A DNA stretch of 64,000 nt from Acidovorax delafieldii. GTDB lineage: Bacteria > Pseudomonadota > Gammaproteobacteria > Burkholderiales > Burkholderiaceae_C. The DNA is taken from contig DFQQ01000013.1 in assembly GCA_002377855.1 (NCBI GenBank), forward strand, positions 118,764 through 182,763, given 5' to 3'. Under the pieces are notes generated by a model, which worked only from the letters and a program-made list of their open reading frames with translations, ran no database searches and was not told the DNA's origin. The position numbers were made by a program, and so were the translations under genes. Shown piece by piece: positions 42,805 through 53,077 of the stretch. The first letter of the stretch is position 1, and the number at the start of each line of letters is the position of its first letter.

Positions 42805-43517
42805 CACAGCAGCCCACCTTCTGCCATCGACAGCGCCTGGCCCGGCGCGACGATGACATGGTCCAGCACGCGCACGTCCACCAGCGCCAGGGTGGTTTTC
42901 AAGGTCTGCGTGAGGGCTTCATCGGCCCGGCTGGGTTGCACGCTGCCGCTGGGGTGGTTGTGCGCCAGCACCACGCCCGCGGCCTGGTGGTGCAGGGCGC
43001 GCAGCACCACTTCGCGCGGGTAGACGCTGGTCTGTGTGAGCGTGCCCCGAAAAAGCTCTTCCATGGCCAGCAGGCGGTTTTGGGAATCAAGGAACAGCAC
43101 GGCAAACACCTCGTGTCCCTTGGCTGCCAGGTGCAACTGCAGGTAGTGCTTGACGGCATTGGGCGAGTCAAACACCTCGCGTTCACGCAGCTGCTGGGCC
43201 AATGCGCGGCGCGCAAGCTCCAGCACCGCCACCAGCTCGGCGCGTTTGGCGGGGCCCAGGCCCTTGATGCGTTCCAGGTCGCTGGTGCTGGCGTGCAGCA
43301 GCCCGGCAATGCCGCCAAATCCACCGCTGACCTTGCCGCTGGCAGGGTCCAGCACGGGCGGGTCCAGCAGTTCTTGCGCCATTTGCAGCACGCCTTTGCC
43401 TACGATGCCGGTGCGCAGCAAGATGGCCAGCAACTCTGCATCGGCCAGGGCTGCAGGGCCACGGGCCAGCAGTTTTTCGCGGGGCTGGGCTTCGGTGGGC
43501 AGGTTCTTGATGGCCAT
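42804..43517 (-). CDS. radC: DNA repair protein RadC (JAB/MPN domain)
   Basis: The start ATG at 43517 (MAIKNLPTEAQPREKLL) gives 237 residues; longer frames lack a ribosome-binding site. It has an N-terminal helix-hairpin-helix (LERIKGLGPAKRAELVAVLEL) and the JAMM-type metal site (AGVVLAHNHPSGSVQPSRAD). RadC is named for repair but its biochemical role is unsettled; family members process DNA ends. It is translated together with the following lipoprotein gene through a one-base overlap. Confidence 0.93.
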   Translation of the reverse strand: MAIKNLPTEAQPREKLLARGPAALADAELLAILLRTGIVGKGVLQMAQELLDPPVLDPASGKVSGGFGGIAGLLHASTSDLERIKGLGPAKRAELVAVLELARRALAQQLREREVFDSPNAVKHYLQLHLAAKGHEVFAVLFLDSQNRLLAMEELFRGTLTQTSVYPREVVLRALHHQAAGVVLAHNHPSGSVQPSRADEALTQTLKTTLALVDVRVLDHVIVAPGQALSMAEGGLL

Positions 43518-43642
43518 GGGGCAGGGTGCTTCGGAATCGGACAGGTAGCCGGCACGGTGACATGCGGGCTGGGAGGCGGCGCGCACAGCGCAGTAGGGGT
43601 TTGCCCGGTTTTCTACAATCGGGGCAGTTTATCGGGACTTTC

Positions 43643-44107
43643 ATGACCACTACCGCTGCCCCACTTCCCACCGTTCAGCCCGGCTCCTTTCTCACTTTGC
43701 ACTATCGCCTGGCAGGACCGGCGGGTGATGTGATCAACACGTTCACCGACAAGCCGGCCACGCTGTCGCTGGGCACGGGTGAGTTGTCGCCCGCCATGGA
43801 GCAGCGCCTGCTGGGGCTGGCGGAAGGCACGCGCACCAGCTTCGAGCTGGCCGCGGGCGAGGCTTTCGGCGAGCGCAATGCCGACATGCAGCAATGGGTG
43901 GCCCGCAAGCTGCTCAATGACCTGGGCGACCCTGACGAGAAGTACAACGTGGGCGATGTGGTGCAGTTCCCCACCCCCGATGGCCTGGGCAGCTACGCAG
44001 GTGCCGTGCAGCAGGTGCGCGAGGACGGTGCCGTGCTGTTTGACTTCAATCACCCGCTGGCGGGCCAGCCGGTCACGTTCGAAGTGCACGTCATCGGTAT
44101 CCTGTGA
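43643..44107 (+). CDS. slpA: FKBP-type peptidyl-prolyl isomerase (SlpA-like)
   Basis: The 154 residues form an FKBP domain with an insertion-in-flap as in SlyD/SlpA: GSFLTLHYRLAGPAGDVINTF, ATLSLGTGELSPAMEQRLLGLAEG and AGEAFGERNADMQQW. It lacks the His-rich tail of SlyD, favouring SlpA. The stop overlaps the ispH start (TGATG), a conserved pair in many bacteria. Confidence 0.9.
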   Translation: MTTTAAPLPTVQPGSFLTLHYRLAGPAGDVINTFTDKPATLSLGTGELSPAMEQRLLGLAEGTRTSFELAAGEAFGERNADMQQWVARKLLNDLGDPDEKYNVGDVVQFPTPDGLGSYAGAVQQVREDGAVLFDFNHPLAGQPVTFEVHVIGIL

Positions 44108-45102
44108 TGGCCGGGCCGCAAGAAATCCTGCTGGCCGAGCCCCGGGGCTTTTGCGCAGGCGTAGACCGCGCGATCGAGATCGTGGAGCGTGCCATTCAAA
44201 AGTTTGGTGCACCCATCTACGTGCGCCATGAAATCGTGCACAACACCTATGTGGTGAACGACCTCAAGGCCAAGGGCGCGATTTTTATCGAAGAACTCTC
44301 GGACGTGCCCCCCGGTGCGACCTTGGTCTTCAGTGCGCATGGCGTGAGCCGCGCCGTGCAGGATGAGGCAGTCGCCCGCGGCTTCAGCATTTTTGACGCC
44401 ACCTGCCCCCTGGTCACCAAGGTGCATGTGGAAGTGGCCAAGCTGGCCAAAGAGGGCTACGAGTTCATCATGATCGGCCACAAGGGCCACCCCGAGGTGG
44501 AAGGCACCATGGGGCAGCTGGATCACGGCATCCACCTCGTGGAAGACGTGGCCGACGTGGCCCGGGTGCAGCCCGCCCAGACCGAGAAGCTGGCTGTGGT
44601 GACACAGACCACGCTGAGCGTGGACGATGCGGCCGAGATCACCGCAGCGGTGCGGGCACGCTTTCCCAGCGTGCGCGAGCCCAAGCAGCAAGACATCTGC
44701 TACGCCACGCAGAACCGCCAGGACGCCGTGAAGGTGCTCAGCCCCCAGGTGGATGTGCTGATCGTGGTGGGCAGCCCCACCAGTTCCAACAGCAACCGCT
44801 TGCGCGAACTGGCGGCGCGGCTGGGCACCGCGGCCTTCATGGTGGACAGCGCGGACGAGCTGCGCACAGAGTGGTTTGCCGGTGCCGTGCGGGTGGGGCT
44901 GACGGCAGGCGCTTCTGCGCCAGAAGTCCTGGTGCAGCAAGTCATCGATCGCATCAAGGCGCTGGGGGCGGTATCGGTGCGCACTATGCCGGGCATTGAG
45001 GAAACCATCAAATTCCCGCTGCCCAAGGGCCTCAAGATCGACTCCGTGACGGGGCTGGAGATCAGCCAGCGCACTCCCGAGACCGGGCCTGGCGCCCATT
45101 GA
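44107..45102 (+). CDS. ispH: 4-hydroxy-3-methylbut-2-enyl diphosphate reductase
   Basis: The 331-residue enzyme of the last MEP-pathway step has the three Fe-S cysteines (Cys16 in RGFCAGVDRA, Cys100 in DATCPLVTK, Cys198 in QDICYATQNRQ) and the active-site Glu in GHPEVEGT. It forms IPP and DMAPP. Start at ATG 44107 rather than GTG 44104, since the ATG overlaps the slpA stop. Confidence 0.96.
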   Translation: MAGPQEILLAEPRGFCAGVDRAIEIVERAIQKFGAPIYVRHEIVHNTYVVNDLKAKGAIFIEELSDVPPGATLVFSAHGVSRAVQDEAVARGFSIFDATCPLVTKVHVEVAKLAKEGYEFIMIGHKGHPEVEGTMGQLDHGIHLVEDVADVARVQPAQTEKLAVVTQTTLSVDDAAEITAAVRARFPSVREPKQQDICYATQNRQDAVKVLSPQVDVLIVVGSPTSSNSNRLRELAARLGTAAFMVDSADELRTEWFAGAVRVGLTAGASAPEVLVQQVIDRIKALGAVSVRTMPGIEETIKFPLPKGLKIDSVTGLEISQRTPETGPGAH

Positions 45103-45105
45103 TTC

Positions 45106-45170
45106 AGCTTTTGCTATTTAATTGATAGCTTGCTGCGCTTGATTGACGGGCGCTGGATCCCTGTTTTGCT
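45106..45170. repeat. Comamonadaceae-type intergenic repeat, copy 3
   Basis: TGCTATTTAATTGATAGCTTGC (cut here as related words) is followed by TGCGCTTGATTGACGGGCGC; more divergent than copies 1 and 2. It lies between ispH and the CBS gene, whose stop is close. Confidence 0.6.
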
Positions 45171-45191
45171 GTGATTGCCGCGGCAATTGCT

Positions 45192-45887
45192 TCAGGCCTG
45201 CGGCACCGGCCCGCTCCACAAGTCCAGCGGCGGGTCTGCTGCCACCGCGCGCAGGATGTCGGTGCGGGAGATGAAGCCGGCAAGCACCCCCGCCTCGTCC
45301 GTCACCGGCAGGCCTGGCAAGCCGGTGTCCAGCAGCACACCGGCCACGCGGCGCAGGGCCGTATCTGCCGCCACGGCGGGCACCGGGCTGAACATTACTT
45401 CAGACACCGGCCTGCGGGCCAACTCGATGGCCTCCTTCACCGCGCCCGGCTCGGGCAGCAAGTCCAGCGGGGCCATATCGGCGCGCAGCAGCAGCCCGAT
45501 GACGCGACCCAATTCATCCACCACCGGGGCTTGTGCCACATGGTGTTCGGCCAGGGTTTGCCACGCATCGTTCACCCGCATGGCGGGGGGCACGCTGAGC
45601 GCGCCATGGCTCATCACGTCACGCACGAGCGTCAGGGGCTCGCGCCGCTTATGGGGCCCCTGCCCGGTCTGGACATAGGCGGCAACGGCGTTTTGCAACC
45701 GAAGGTTGACCACCGGCGCATGCGCGCGGGCCGGGGGCGCGGGCGTGGGGGCTGCGTCCTGGTCCGGGTCGAGGGTGCGGGTGTGCAGTGCCTGGGGGCG
45801 CTCCACACGCCGCACGGCAGTGATTTGGCTCAGGTTCTCCGGGCCGCCTCGGTACATCTGGCCCGATGGGCCGAACACAAAAAACAT
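45192..45887 (-). CDS. Protein with two CBS domains
   Basis: The ATG at 45887 has a perfect ribosome-binding site (AGGAGG) and gives 231 residues. An N-terminal low-complexity segment (about 45-75) precedes two CBS motifs: LTLVRDVMSHGALSVPPAM with AQAPVVDELGRVIGLLLRADM, and RRPVSEVMFSPVPAVAADTAL with GLPGLPVTDEAGVLAGFISRTDIL. Such pairs bind adenine nucleotides and regulate partners. No enzyme domain is attached, so its partner is unknown. Confidence 0.9.
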   Translation of the reverse strand: MFFVFGPSGQMYRGGPENLSQITAVRRVERPQALHTRTLDPDQDAAPTPAPPARAHAPVVNLRLQNAVAAYVQTGQGPHKRREPLTLVRDVMSHGALSVPPAMRVNDAWQTLAEHHVAQAPVVDELGRVIGLLLRADMAPLDLLPEPGAVKEAIELARRPVSEVMFSPVPAVAADTALRRVAGVLLDTGLPGLPVTDEAGVLAGFISRTDILRAVAADPPLDLWSGPVPQA

Positions 45888-46059
45888 CACCACCTCCTGT
45901 GGGTTGTGCACGCGCGCACCCCGGTGTCCATGGTATCGGCACGCGGGGGTGGGTCTGTAGCCTGCACGGCCAGTCAACCCGGTCCTTGGGCCGGCGTTGG
46001 CGTTTCGCTTCTTGCCAGCGCTCTACACTGCAAGGCCATTTTGCATTGGAGCCTTTTGC

Positions 46060-47001
46060 ATGATCGACCGTGCCGCTATATCTGCCGCCCGCCAGCGCCT
46101 GGCTTCGCAGCCCCACTTCTTGCGCAATACCCCGCTATTGCGCCTGCCCGGCGCCGCGCTGGGCGTGGACTGTGCAGAGGTCTGGCTGAAGCTGGAGCAT
46201 CTGCAGGTGGGCGGCAGCTTCAAGGCGCGCGGCATGCTGTACCGCTTGCTCGCCAACCCGGTGCCCGACAGCGGCGTGATCATCGCCTCGGGCGGCAACG
46301 CCGGTATTGCCGTGGCGGCAGCGGCCCAGGCCCTGGGCGTGCGCTGCGAGGTATTTGTGCCCGAGGTGTCGCCCGAAGCCAAGCGCGCCCGCTTGCGCGC
46401 CCTGGGGGCCAACGTTGTTGTGACGGGTGCGGCCTATGCCCAGGCTTATGAAGCCTGTGTGGCCCGCCAGCAAGCCACCTGCGCGCTGCAAGCCCACGCC
46501 TATGACCAGCCCGAGGTGGTGGCAGGGGCGGGCACGCTGGCGTTGGAGCTGGAGGAGCAAGCGGGCCGCCTGCCCGACACCTTGTTGGTTAGCGTGGGCG
46601 GCGGTGGGTTGATCGGTGGCGTAGCGGCCTGGGTGGAGAGCCGCGCCCATGTGGTCTCGCTGGAGCCCGAGCACGCGCCCACGTTGCACGCCGCGCGTGC
46701 GGCGGGCCAGCCGGTGGATGTGGATGTCAGTGGCATCGCGGCCGATTCCCTGGGAGCCAAGCGCATCGGCGCCATCGCCTGGGAAGTGAGCCAGCGCCAC
46801 GTGCATGATGCCCTGCTGCTGTCCGACGACGCCATCCGCGCCGCGCAGCTGTGGCTGTGGCGCGAGCTGAAACTGGCGGTGGAACCGGCCGCAGCGCTGG
46901 GCTTGGCAGCTCTGCAAACCGGCGTGTACCGCCCCCAGCCGCAGGAAACCGTGGGCCTGGTGCTGTGCGGTGCCAACTTCGACCCGGCCAGCCTGGGCTG
47001 A
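46060..47001 (+). CDS. PLP-dependent threonine/serine dehydratase-like enzyme
   Basis: The 313 residues start at ATG 46060. The PLP lysine is in VGGSFKARG, the phosphate-binding loop in VSVGGGGLIGG, and SGGNAGIAVAAAA binds the substrate. Family members deaminate threonine or serine to 2-oxo acids; without an ACT domain it is the catabolic or racemase-like type. The short spacing (33 bases) to serS suggests partial read-through. Confidence 0.88.
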   Translation: MIDRAAISAARQRLASQPHFLRNTPLLRLPGAALGVDCAEVWLKLEHLQVGGSFKARGMLYRLLANPVPDSGVIIASGGNAGIAVAAAAQALGVRCEVFVPEVSPEAKRARLRALGANVVVTGAAYAQAYEACVARQQATCALQAHAYDQPEVVAGAGTLALELEEQAGRLPDTLLVSVGGGGLIGGVAAWVESRAHVVSLEPEHAPTLHAARAAGQPVDVDVSGIAADSLGAKRIGAIAWEVSQRHVHDALLLSDDAIRAAQLWLWRELKLAVEPAAALGLAALQTGVYRPQPQETVGLVLCGANFDPASLG

Positions 47002-47033
47002 GCAGGCGGCGGTCGTCCCTCTAAAATCACGCC

Positions 47034-48356
<1,323 letters not shown>

Positions 48357-48489
48357 GCCCATACCTAACGCAGCGCCCTGCCGGGGAGCTGCCCTCAGGG
48401 CCTGCACACGATCGCATGAACGTGGGCAGGCCCTGGTGTTTTTGCGGCTCCGCAAGGGCGGCCGTCCGCCGATTCGAGACAATGCAGGC

Positions 48490-49560
48490 ATGACTGCTCC
48501 CGATACCTCCTCGCATACCCCCGCCGCCAGCGCCCCCATCCGCCTCACCCAATACAGCCACGGCGCGGGCTGCGGCTGCAAGATCAGCCCCAAGGTGCTC
48601 GACGTGATCCTGGCCGGCAGCGGCGCCCAGCACCTGGACCCGCGCCTGTGGGTGGGCAATGCCTCGCGCGACGATGCGGCTGTGTACGCGCTGGACGACG
48701 AGCGCGGCGTGGTCTCCACCACCGACTTCTTCATGCCCATCGTCGATGACCCGTTCGACTTCGGGCGCATTGCTGCCACCAACGCCATCAGCGACATCTA
48801 CGCCATGGGCGCCGACCCCCTCATGGCCATCGCCATCCTGGGCTGGCCCGTGAACGTGTTGCCGCCCGAGGTGGCGCGTGAGGTGGTGCGGGGTGGCCGC
48901 GCGGTGTGCGATGCGGCGGGCATCCCGCTGGCAGGCGGGCATTCCATCGATGCGCCCGAGCCCATCTTCGGCCTGGCGGTGACGGGCGTGGTGAACAAGC
49001 GCGACATGAAACGCAACGACACCGCCACGGCGGGCAGCCGGCTGTACCTCACCAAGCCGCTGGGCATCGGTATCTTTACCACTGCCGAGAAAAAGGCCCT
49101 GCTGCGCCCGCAGGATGTGGGCGTGGCGCGCGATGTGATGTGCACGCTGAACAAGCCCGGTAGCCGCTTTGGGAAGCTGCAGGGCGTGACGGCCATGACC
49201 GACGTGACGGGCTTCGGCTTGCTGGGGCATCTGGTGGAAATGGCCGACGGCAGCGGGCTGACGGCGGTGATCGATACCGCCGCCGTGCCCCGCCTGCCGG
49301 GCGTGGAGCATTACCTGGAGCAGGGCTGCGTGCCCGGCGGCACCCTGCGCAATTTCGACAGTTACGGCACCCGCATTGCCCCGCTGGCCGATGTGCACAA
49401 GCACCTGTTGTGCGACCCGCAGACCAGCGGCGGGCTGCTGGTGGCCGTAGCACCGGAAAGCGAGGGCGAGTTCCTGGCCGTGACGGCCGGTCTGGGCCTG
49501 CAGCTGAGCCCCATCGGCGAGCTGGTGGCAAAGCGGCCCCTGGCGGTCGAGTTCTGCTGA
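48490..49560 (+). CDS. selD: Selenide, water dikinase
   Basis: The ATG at 48490 gives 356 residues. Active-site Cys28 and Lys31 sit in SHGAGCGCKISP (Cys in place of selenocysteine), followed by DDAAVYALDDERGVVSTTDFF and the P-loop-like TGFGLLGHLVEMA. It makes selenophosphate from selenide and ATP. The following gene starts on its stop codon (TGATG), so the two are coupled and the selenophosphate goes at least to tRNA selenation. Confidence 0.95.
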   Translation: MTAPDTSSHTPAASAPIRLTQYSHGAGCGCKISPKVLDVILAGSGAQHLDPRLWVGNASRDDAAVYALDDERGVVSTTDFFMPIVDDPFDFGRIAATNAISDIYAMGADPLMAIAILGWPVNVLPPEVAREVVRGGRAVCDAAGIPLAGGHSIDAPEPIFGLAVTGVVNKRDMKRNDTATAGSRLYLTKPLGIGIFTTAEKKALLRPQDVGVARDVMCTLNKPGSRFGKLQGVTAMTDVTGFGLLGHLVEMADGSGLTAVIDTAAVPRLPGVEHYLEQGCVPGGTLRNFDSYGTRIAPLADVHKHLLCDPQTSGGLLVAVAPESEGEFLAVTAGLGLQLSPIGELVAKRPLAVEFC

Positions 49561-50696
49561 TGGCCGAGAACCTCAGCGATTTCCGGCACATCTTTCTGAA
49601 CGATGTGCCCATGATGGACGTGCGCGCGCCCGTCGAGTTTGGCCAGGGTGCCTTCCCCGGCGTGGTCAACCTGCCGTTGATGGACGACGACGAGCGCCAG
49701 AAGGTCGGCACCTGCTACAAGCAGCAGGGCCAGCAGGCCGCCATTGCGCTGGGCCATTCGCTGGTATCGGGCGAGATCAAACATGCGCGCATTGCTGCCT
49801 GGGCGGCCTTTGCTCAGACCCACCCGCAAGGTGTGCTGTACTGCTTTCGCGGCGGACTGCGTTCGCAAATCACCCAGCAGTGGCTGCAGGCCGAGGCCGG
49901 CATCGCCTACCCGCGCGTCATCGGCGGCTACAAGGCCATGCGCACCTTCTTGCTGGAGACCACGCAGGCCGCAGCGCAGGAGTGCGACTTCGTCGTGCTC
50001 AGCGGTTCTACGGGCACCGGCAAAACGGAGTTGATTGCAAAGCTGCCCCAGGGTATTGACCTGGAAGGTCACGCCAACCACCGTGGCTCCAGCTTTGGTC
50101 AACGCACCACAGTGCAGCCGACGCAGATCAATTTTGAGAACCAGCTGGCCATCGACTTCCTCAAGAAACGCGCGCACGGCCATGCACTGTTTGTGCTTGA
50201 AGACGAAGGCAAGCACGTGGGTAGCCGGTCGATACCACTGGAGCTGCGTCAGCGCTTGGAGCAGGCCTCGGTGGTGTATTTGCATGACGACTTCGATGCC
50301 CGCGTGGAGCGCATCCTGCAGGACTATGTAGTGCGTCAGCTTGCAGAGTTCGTGGGTGCCTTCAGCGACGAGGCTCTTGGTTTCGATGCGTATGCGCAGC
50401 GCCTGTTGACGAGCCTGGACAAACTCGCGCGCCGCCTGGGCGGTGACCTGCACCAGCGATTGCACCAAATCATGACCGACGCGCTACAGCGCCAGCGCGC
50501 GGATGGCTGTGTGACCAGCCACCGCGACTGGATTGCGAAATTGCTGCAGCACTACTACGACCCGATGTATGCCTACCAGCGTCAAAGCCGCGCCCAGCGC
50601 ATCGTGTTCGAGGGCGACAGGAGCGAGGTCTTGGCGTATCTGCGGGAATGCGGAGGCGTATCCACACACGCTGACACGACCCGCCCGCAGCGTTGA
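49560..50696 (+). CDS. selU: tRNA 2-selenouridine synthase
   Basis: Also called ybbB or mnmH. The 378 residues combine an N-terminal rhodanese domain (MMDVRAPVEFGQGAFPGVVNLP; catalytic Cys95 in YCFRGGLRSQ) with a P-loop domain (LSGSTGTGKTELI). It replaces sulfur by selenium at U34 of tRNAs for Lys, Glu and Gln. The start lies in the selD stop. No selA or selB is seen nearby, so this locus supports selenouridine rather than selenocysteine use, as far as the window shows. Confidence 0.95.
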   Translation: MAENLSDFRHIFLNDVPMMDVRAPVEFGQGAFPGVVNLPLMDDDERQKVGTCYKQQGQQAAIALGHSLVSGEIKHARIAAWAAFAQTHPQGVLYCFRGGLRSQITQQWLQAEAGIAYPRVIGGYKAMRTFLLETTQAAAQECDFVVLSGSTGTGKTELIAKLPQGIDLEGHANHRGSSFGQRTTVQPTQINFENQLAIDFLKKRAHGHALFVLEDEGKHVGSRSIPLELRQRLEQASVVYLHDDFDARVERILQDYVVRQLAEFVGAFSDEALGFDAYAQRLLTSLDKLARRLGGDLHQRLHQIMTDALQRQRADGCVTSHRDWIAKLLQHYYDPMYAYQRQSRAQRIVFEGDRSEVLAYLRECGGVSTHADTTRPQR

Positions 50697-50705
50697 CTGG
50701 CCAAA

Positions 50706-50734
50706 TTTCAGAGCCGCACAAATCTGGCTATAAT
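50706..50734 (+). promoter_or_regulatory. Promoter of tRNA-Ser
   Basis: A perfect -10 box TATAAT (50729-50734) lies 18 bases before the tRNA. The -35 at 17 bases spacing (TTTCAG, 50706-50711) is weak. Confidence 0.6.
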
Positions 50735-50752
50735 CGCAGGCTTCGACACACA

Positions 50753-50843
<91 letters not shown>

Positions 50844-50856
50844 TAAGCAAGCAAAC

Positions 50857-50881
50857 AAGCGCCCTTCGGGGCGCTTTTTTG
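50857..50881 (+). terminator. Terminator of tRNA-Ser
   Basis: AAGCGCCC and GGGCGCTT pair around a TTCG tetraloop, followed by a seven-T run. Confidence 0.92.
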
Positions 50882-50900
50882 TTTCTATCCACCATCCTTT

Positions 50901-51131
50901 CTACCAATTCGCATGGTCATTGGATTGGCTTTGGTTGGATTGAATCAGACGAGCACTTTGAACCTCGCTGTCGCAGGCAGTGCACAGAGCACTGATCTCA
51001 CCGCTTGCATCGGCAACAAAGCAATGTTGCACGTCTCTTTGCTGAACTAGCTTTTTTCGCTGATTCAGCAGAAAAGCGACCTGCTTGATCAATGTAGCTG
51101 GCAAATTGCACTTCCGGATAGGCCCTTGCAT
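50901..51131 (-). CDS. Hypothetical small protein downstream of the Gp2-like gene
   Basis: A 76-residue frame starts at ATG 51131, 42 bases after the Gp2-like stop and in the same direction. It contains KQVAFLLNQRKKLVQQRD and a CTAC pair but no family I recognise; the ribosome-binding site is weak (AAGG). It may be a real satellite gene or chance. Confidence 0.3.
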   Translation of the reverse strand: MQGPIRKCNLPATLIKQVAFLLNQRKKLVQQRDVQHCFVADASGEISALCTACDSEVQSARLIQSNQSQSNDHANW

Positions 51132-51173
51132 ACTGGCCTTGTGCTGCCAGAATGGCTTTGTTCTGTCGCATGA

Positions 51174-51779
51174 TCAATGGCTAGACCGTGGCCTTCCAGC
51201 GCCGCTCTTGGGCTTCGGAGTGATGCCTTTGGTGATAGCGCGCTCCCTGCCATTCTCGCGAAGATCGTCAATGCTCTGATCTGCTTTGAGCATATAGGGC
51301 ACGACATGATTCAGTAAGTTTTCACGCTTGTGCGAATCTGCGTGATTGATCATGCCAATCCCGCAGTCTTTGTACTTATCTTTATCGCGATTGCAATTGT
51401 GATGCACGCCCCTGCCGACCGTAATGTTCTCACTCCAGTACTTCCCGATCTGGTCCCCTATATAAGCGTCTTTTTGCACATGTTGGCCATCGTACAAAAA
51501 AAGCGCATGTGCATGTGGTCCTTTGTCAGGGGCATTTTCGTATTTAACTACATAACCAACTTGGTCTTGGAAAATTGATGGCTTTCCTCGACGATTGTCT
51601 AGCAATTTTTTGACGTCCTTTTTAATGTCGGATAGCAATGCTTGCTCTGAGTGTTCTTTGAGGTATCCGAGATCAACTCGTATGGCCAGTATTTTTGAGT
51701 ATTGGTCATGTAATGAATTGATGTAGTTGTTAACGCTACGATGTGTTTTGGTTTTGCTTGTAGGCTTCGTGTGATTCAT
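51174..51779 (-). CDS. Inovirus-type Gp2/YagK-YfjJ replication-like protein
   Basis: The 201 residues match the C-terminal domain found in YagK/YfjJ of E. coli and in Gp2 replication proteins of filamentous phages: YVVKYENAPDKGPHAHALFL with an HAH motif reminiscent of HUH enzymes, then DAYIGDQIGKYWSENIT and GRGVHHNCNRDKD. The N-terminal 60 residues are basic and helical (SVNNYINSLHDQYSKILAIRVDLGYL). Such genes mark filamentous prophages and satellites. No coat or assembly (zot) gene is nearby, so this is a remnant or a satellite. The last 15 residues are basic and disordered. Confidence 0.75.
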   Translation of the reverse strand: MNHTKPTSKTKTHRSVNNYINSLHDQYSKILAIRVDLGYLKEHSEQALLSDIKKDVKKLLDNRRGKPSIFQDQVGYVVKYENAPDKGPHAHALFLYDGQHVQKDAYIGDQIGKYWSENITVGRGVHHNCNRDKDKYKDCGIGMINHADSHKRENLLNHVVPYMLKADQSIDDLRENGRERAITKGITPKPKSGAGRPRSSH

Positions 51780-52059
51780 TTTGGTTGCTCAGTTGTTTGG
51801 AATGGATCTGTTCTTTTTCCATATAATTTCTAGCAATGTTTTTTGATGTAATGTTTTAATTATAATTAAATAACATTAATAACCTAAATTGAGGCAGCCA
51901 TTGCTTTGATGGATAATCCTCGTCTTTCGTTGTTTTTGGTGTTGTAACTTTGTATTCGAAGGTAAATTTGATATACGAAGTTAGGATGATTTTGTGAAAA
52001 ATTTTCCAAGCGGGACTGGCTCTAAATTTTCATAAAGCCAGAGTTCATTTGGTTGGCGA
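51780..52059. other. AT-rich intergenic stretch, no gene seen
   Basis: The segment is much richer in A and T than anything else in the window (for example TAATTATAATTAAATAACAT near 51860). It probably carries the promoter of the Gp2-like gene (leftward) and perhaps an origin. No coding frame longer than a few dozen codons is convincing. Confidence 0.6.
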
Positions 52060-52249
52060 TGCAAGGCGGGTTGCCGATGAAACCCGGGAGTTCAGTGGGT
52101 AGAACGGCTGATGTCATCAGGTGTGAGGAAGGAGGCTTACCCGCCCACTCTGAAGAGTTCGTAGAGAGGGGTGGGAGGTGCCCGGATACACTTGTGCAAA
52201 ATACTGATGTTTTGCACAGTTCTGGGGGAGCTCTAACTCCGAGAAAGCC
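52060..52249 (+). ncRNA. Large structured RNA candidate (HEARO/omega-RNA-like)
   Basis: The segment is GC-rich between AT-rich flanks and has many internal pairings. CGGGTT (52067-52072) pairs with AACCCG (52081-52086); GTTC/GAAC (52090-52105) encloses the loop AGTGGGTA; this loop pairs with CCCACT (52144-52149), giving a pseudoknot. CTGATG/CATCAG follow at 52108-52120, a 9-bp hairpin TGTGCAAAA/TTTTGCACA at 52193-52218, and GGAG/CTCC at 52227-52240. The words and layout remind me of HEARO RNAs, the guide-type RNAs of IscB/IsrB elements. No IscB or IsrB gene follows. The class is a recollection, the structure is seen. Confidence 0.45.
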
Positions 52250-53077
52250 ATGTACAAACCACACCGCTATGTATTTCGGCCCGCCCGACCAGCTCCAGCG
52301 TTTCTGCGCCGCATCTGGGCATGGTTCTGAGGCAGAGCTTGAGAGCTACGTGAGCGTCAGCGTGCAGAGCGCTTCATTCTGAGATCTTGCGGCGGCAGGG
52401 TCGTGCCTTTCCCAGGCTGCAGGAAGCACATGAGTGTTAATTGTCTGTGCAAGCCGCTTTAGGCTGTTTGCGGCCAGTCGTAAACAACGGGTCTACTTCC
52501 GCAAGTGACCCCATAGCGGAACTTGAGCGTTTCAGTTCCATTCGCACATAGGAAACCGCTCCATACTCCCCCTCCATACCTGTTTGTAGGTCCAACAATG
52601 AATTTCGCTCGTGCCGAATCGGCGAACAGCCAGCCGTTTGGACACAAACTGAATTGCAAGTGCAGATCGCTGTGACCGCGTTGCCCAACTGCGTCTATCG
52701 TCTTATGGTCGCTTCCTCCCCTGGCGGAAGCGCCAACCTTGCCTCGGTAGTGGGTGACTACAGGACTAAATAGTTAGGACTGACGGAGGCAGATGGCCAG
52801 CTTGGGGGCATGCGCAATGACTGCCTGCATGGCTTGTAGCGTAAAAAAATGAGTCATGGAAATGCAGCACTTTCAGACCATCTCAATGTCGACATCGAAG
52901 CGTGTGCTTAGTCGGATTTGGCGAAAGCCATACAAGGGGACAACTGCTAAGTCGAGTTGCCTTATTTTGTTAGCCTCGGTTTAGCAAGACTCGCAGACGC
53001 ATATGTAGTCGCTCGATCGAAAACCAGAAACCGCAGAAGCCACGTCGCGACATTTCGAAGGCAATATCTCCGTCCTT
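52250..53077. other. Non-coding stretch before the large defence gene
   Basis: About 0.8 kb without a convincing gene. It contains a 26-codon frame at 52250 (MYKPHRYVF, then Arg/Pro-rich) and a minus-strand frame at 52437-52688, both without support, and a region around 52480-52560 of the degenerate kind often seen in islands. The promoter for the 2119-residue gene should lie near its right end. Confidence 0.5.

Noticed and set aside
52022..52264. 80-codon minus-strand frame
   Set aside because: It is the complement of the structured RNA candidate and owes its length to the GC-rich helices.
52250..52330. 26-codon frame starting MYKPHRYVF after the RNA candidate, and any IscB/IsrB gene
   Set aside because: Too short to support; no HNH or RuvC motif follows, so no IscB-type gene is annotated.
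52053..52382. 109-codon plus-strand frame
   Set aside because: It runs through the structured RNA segment and has no protein-like composition or ribosome-binding site.
52437..52688. 83-codon minus-strand frame
   Set aside because: No ribosome-binding site or recognisable domain; it lies in degenerate island sequence.
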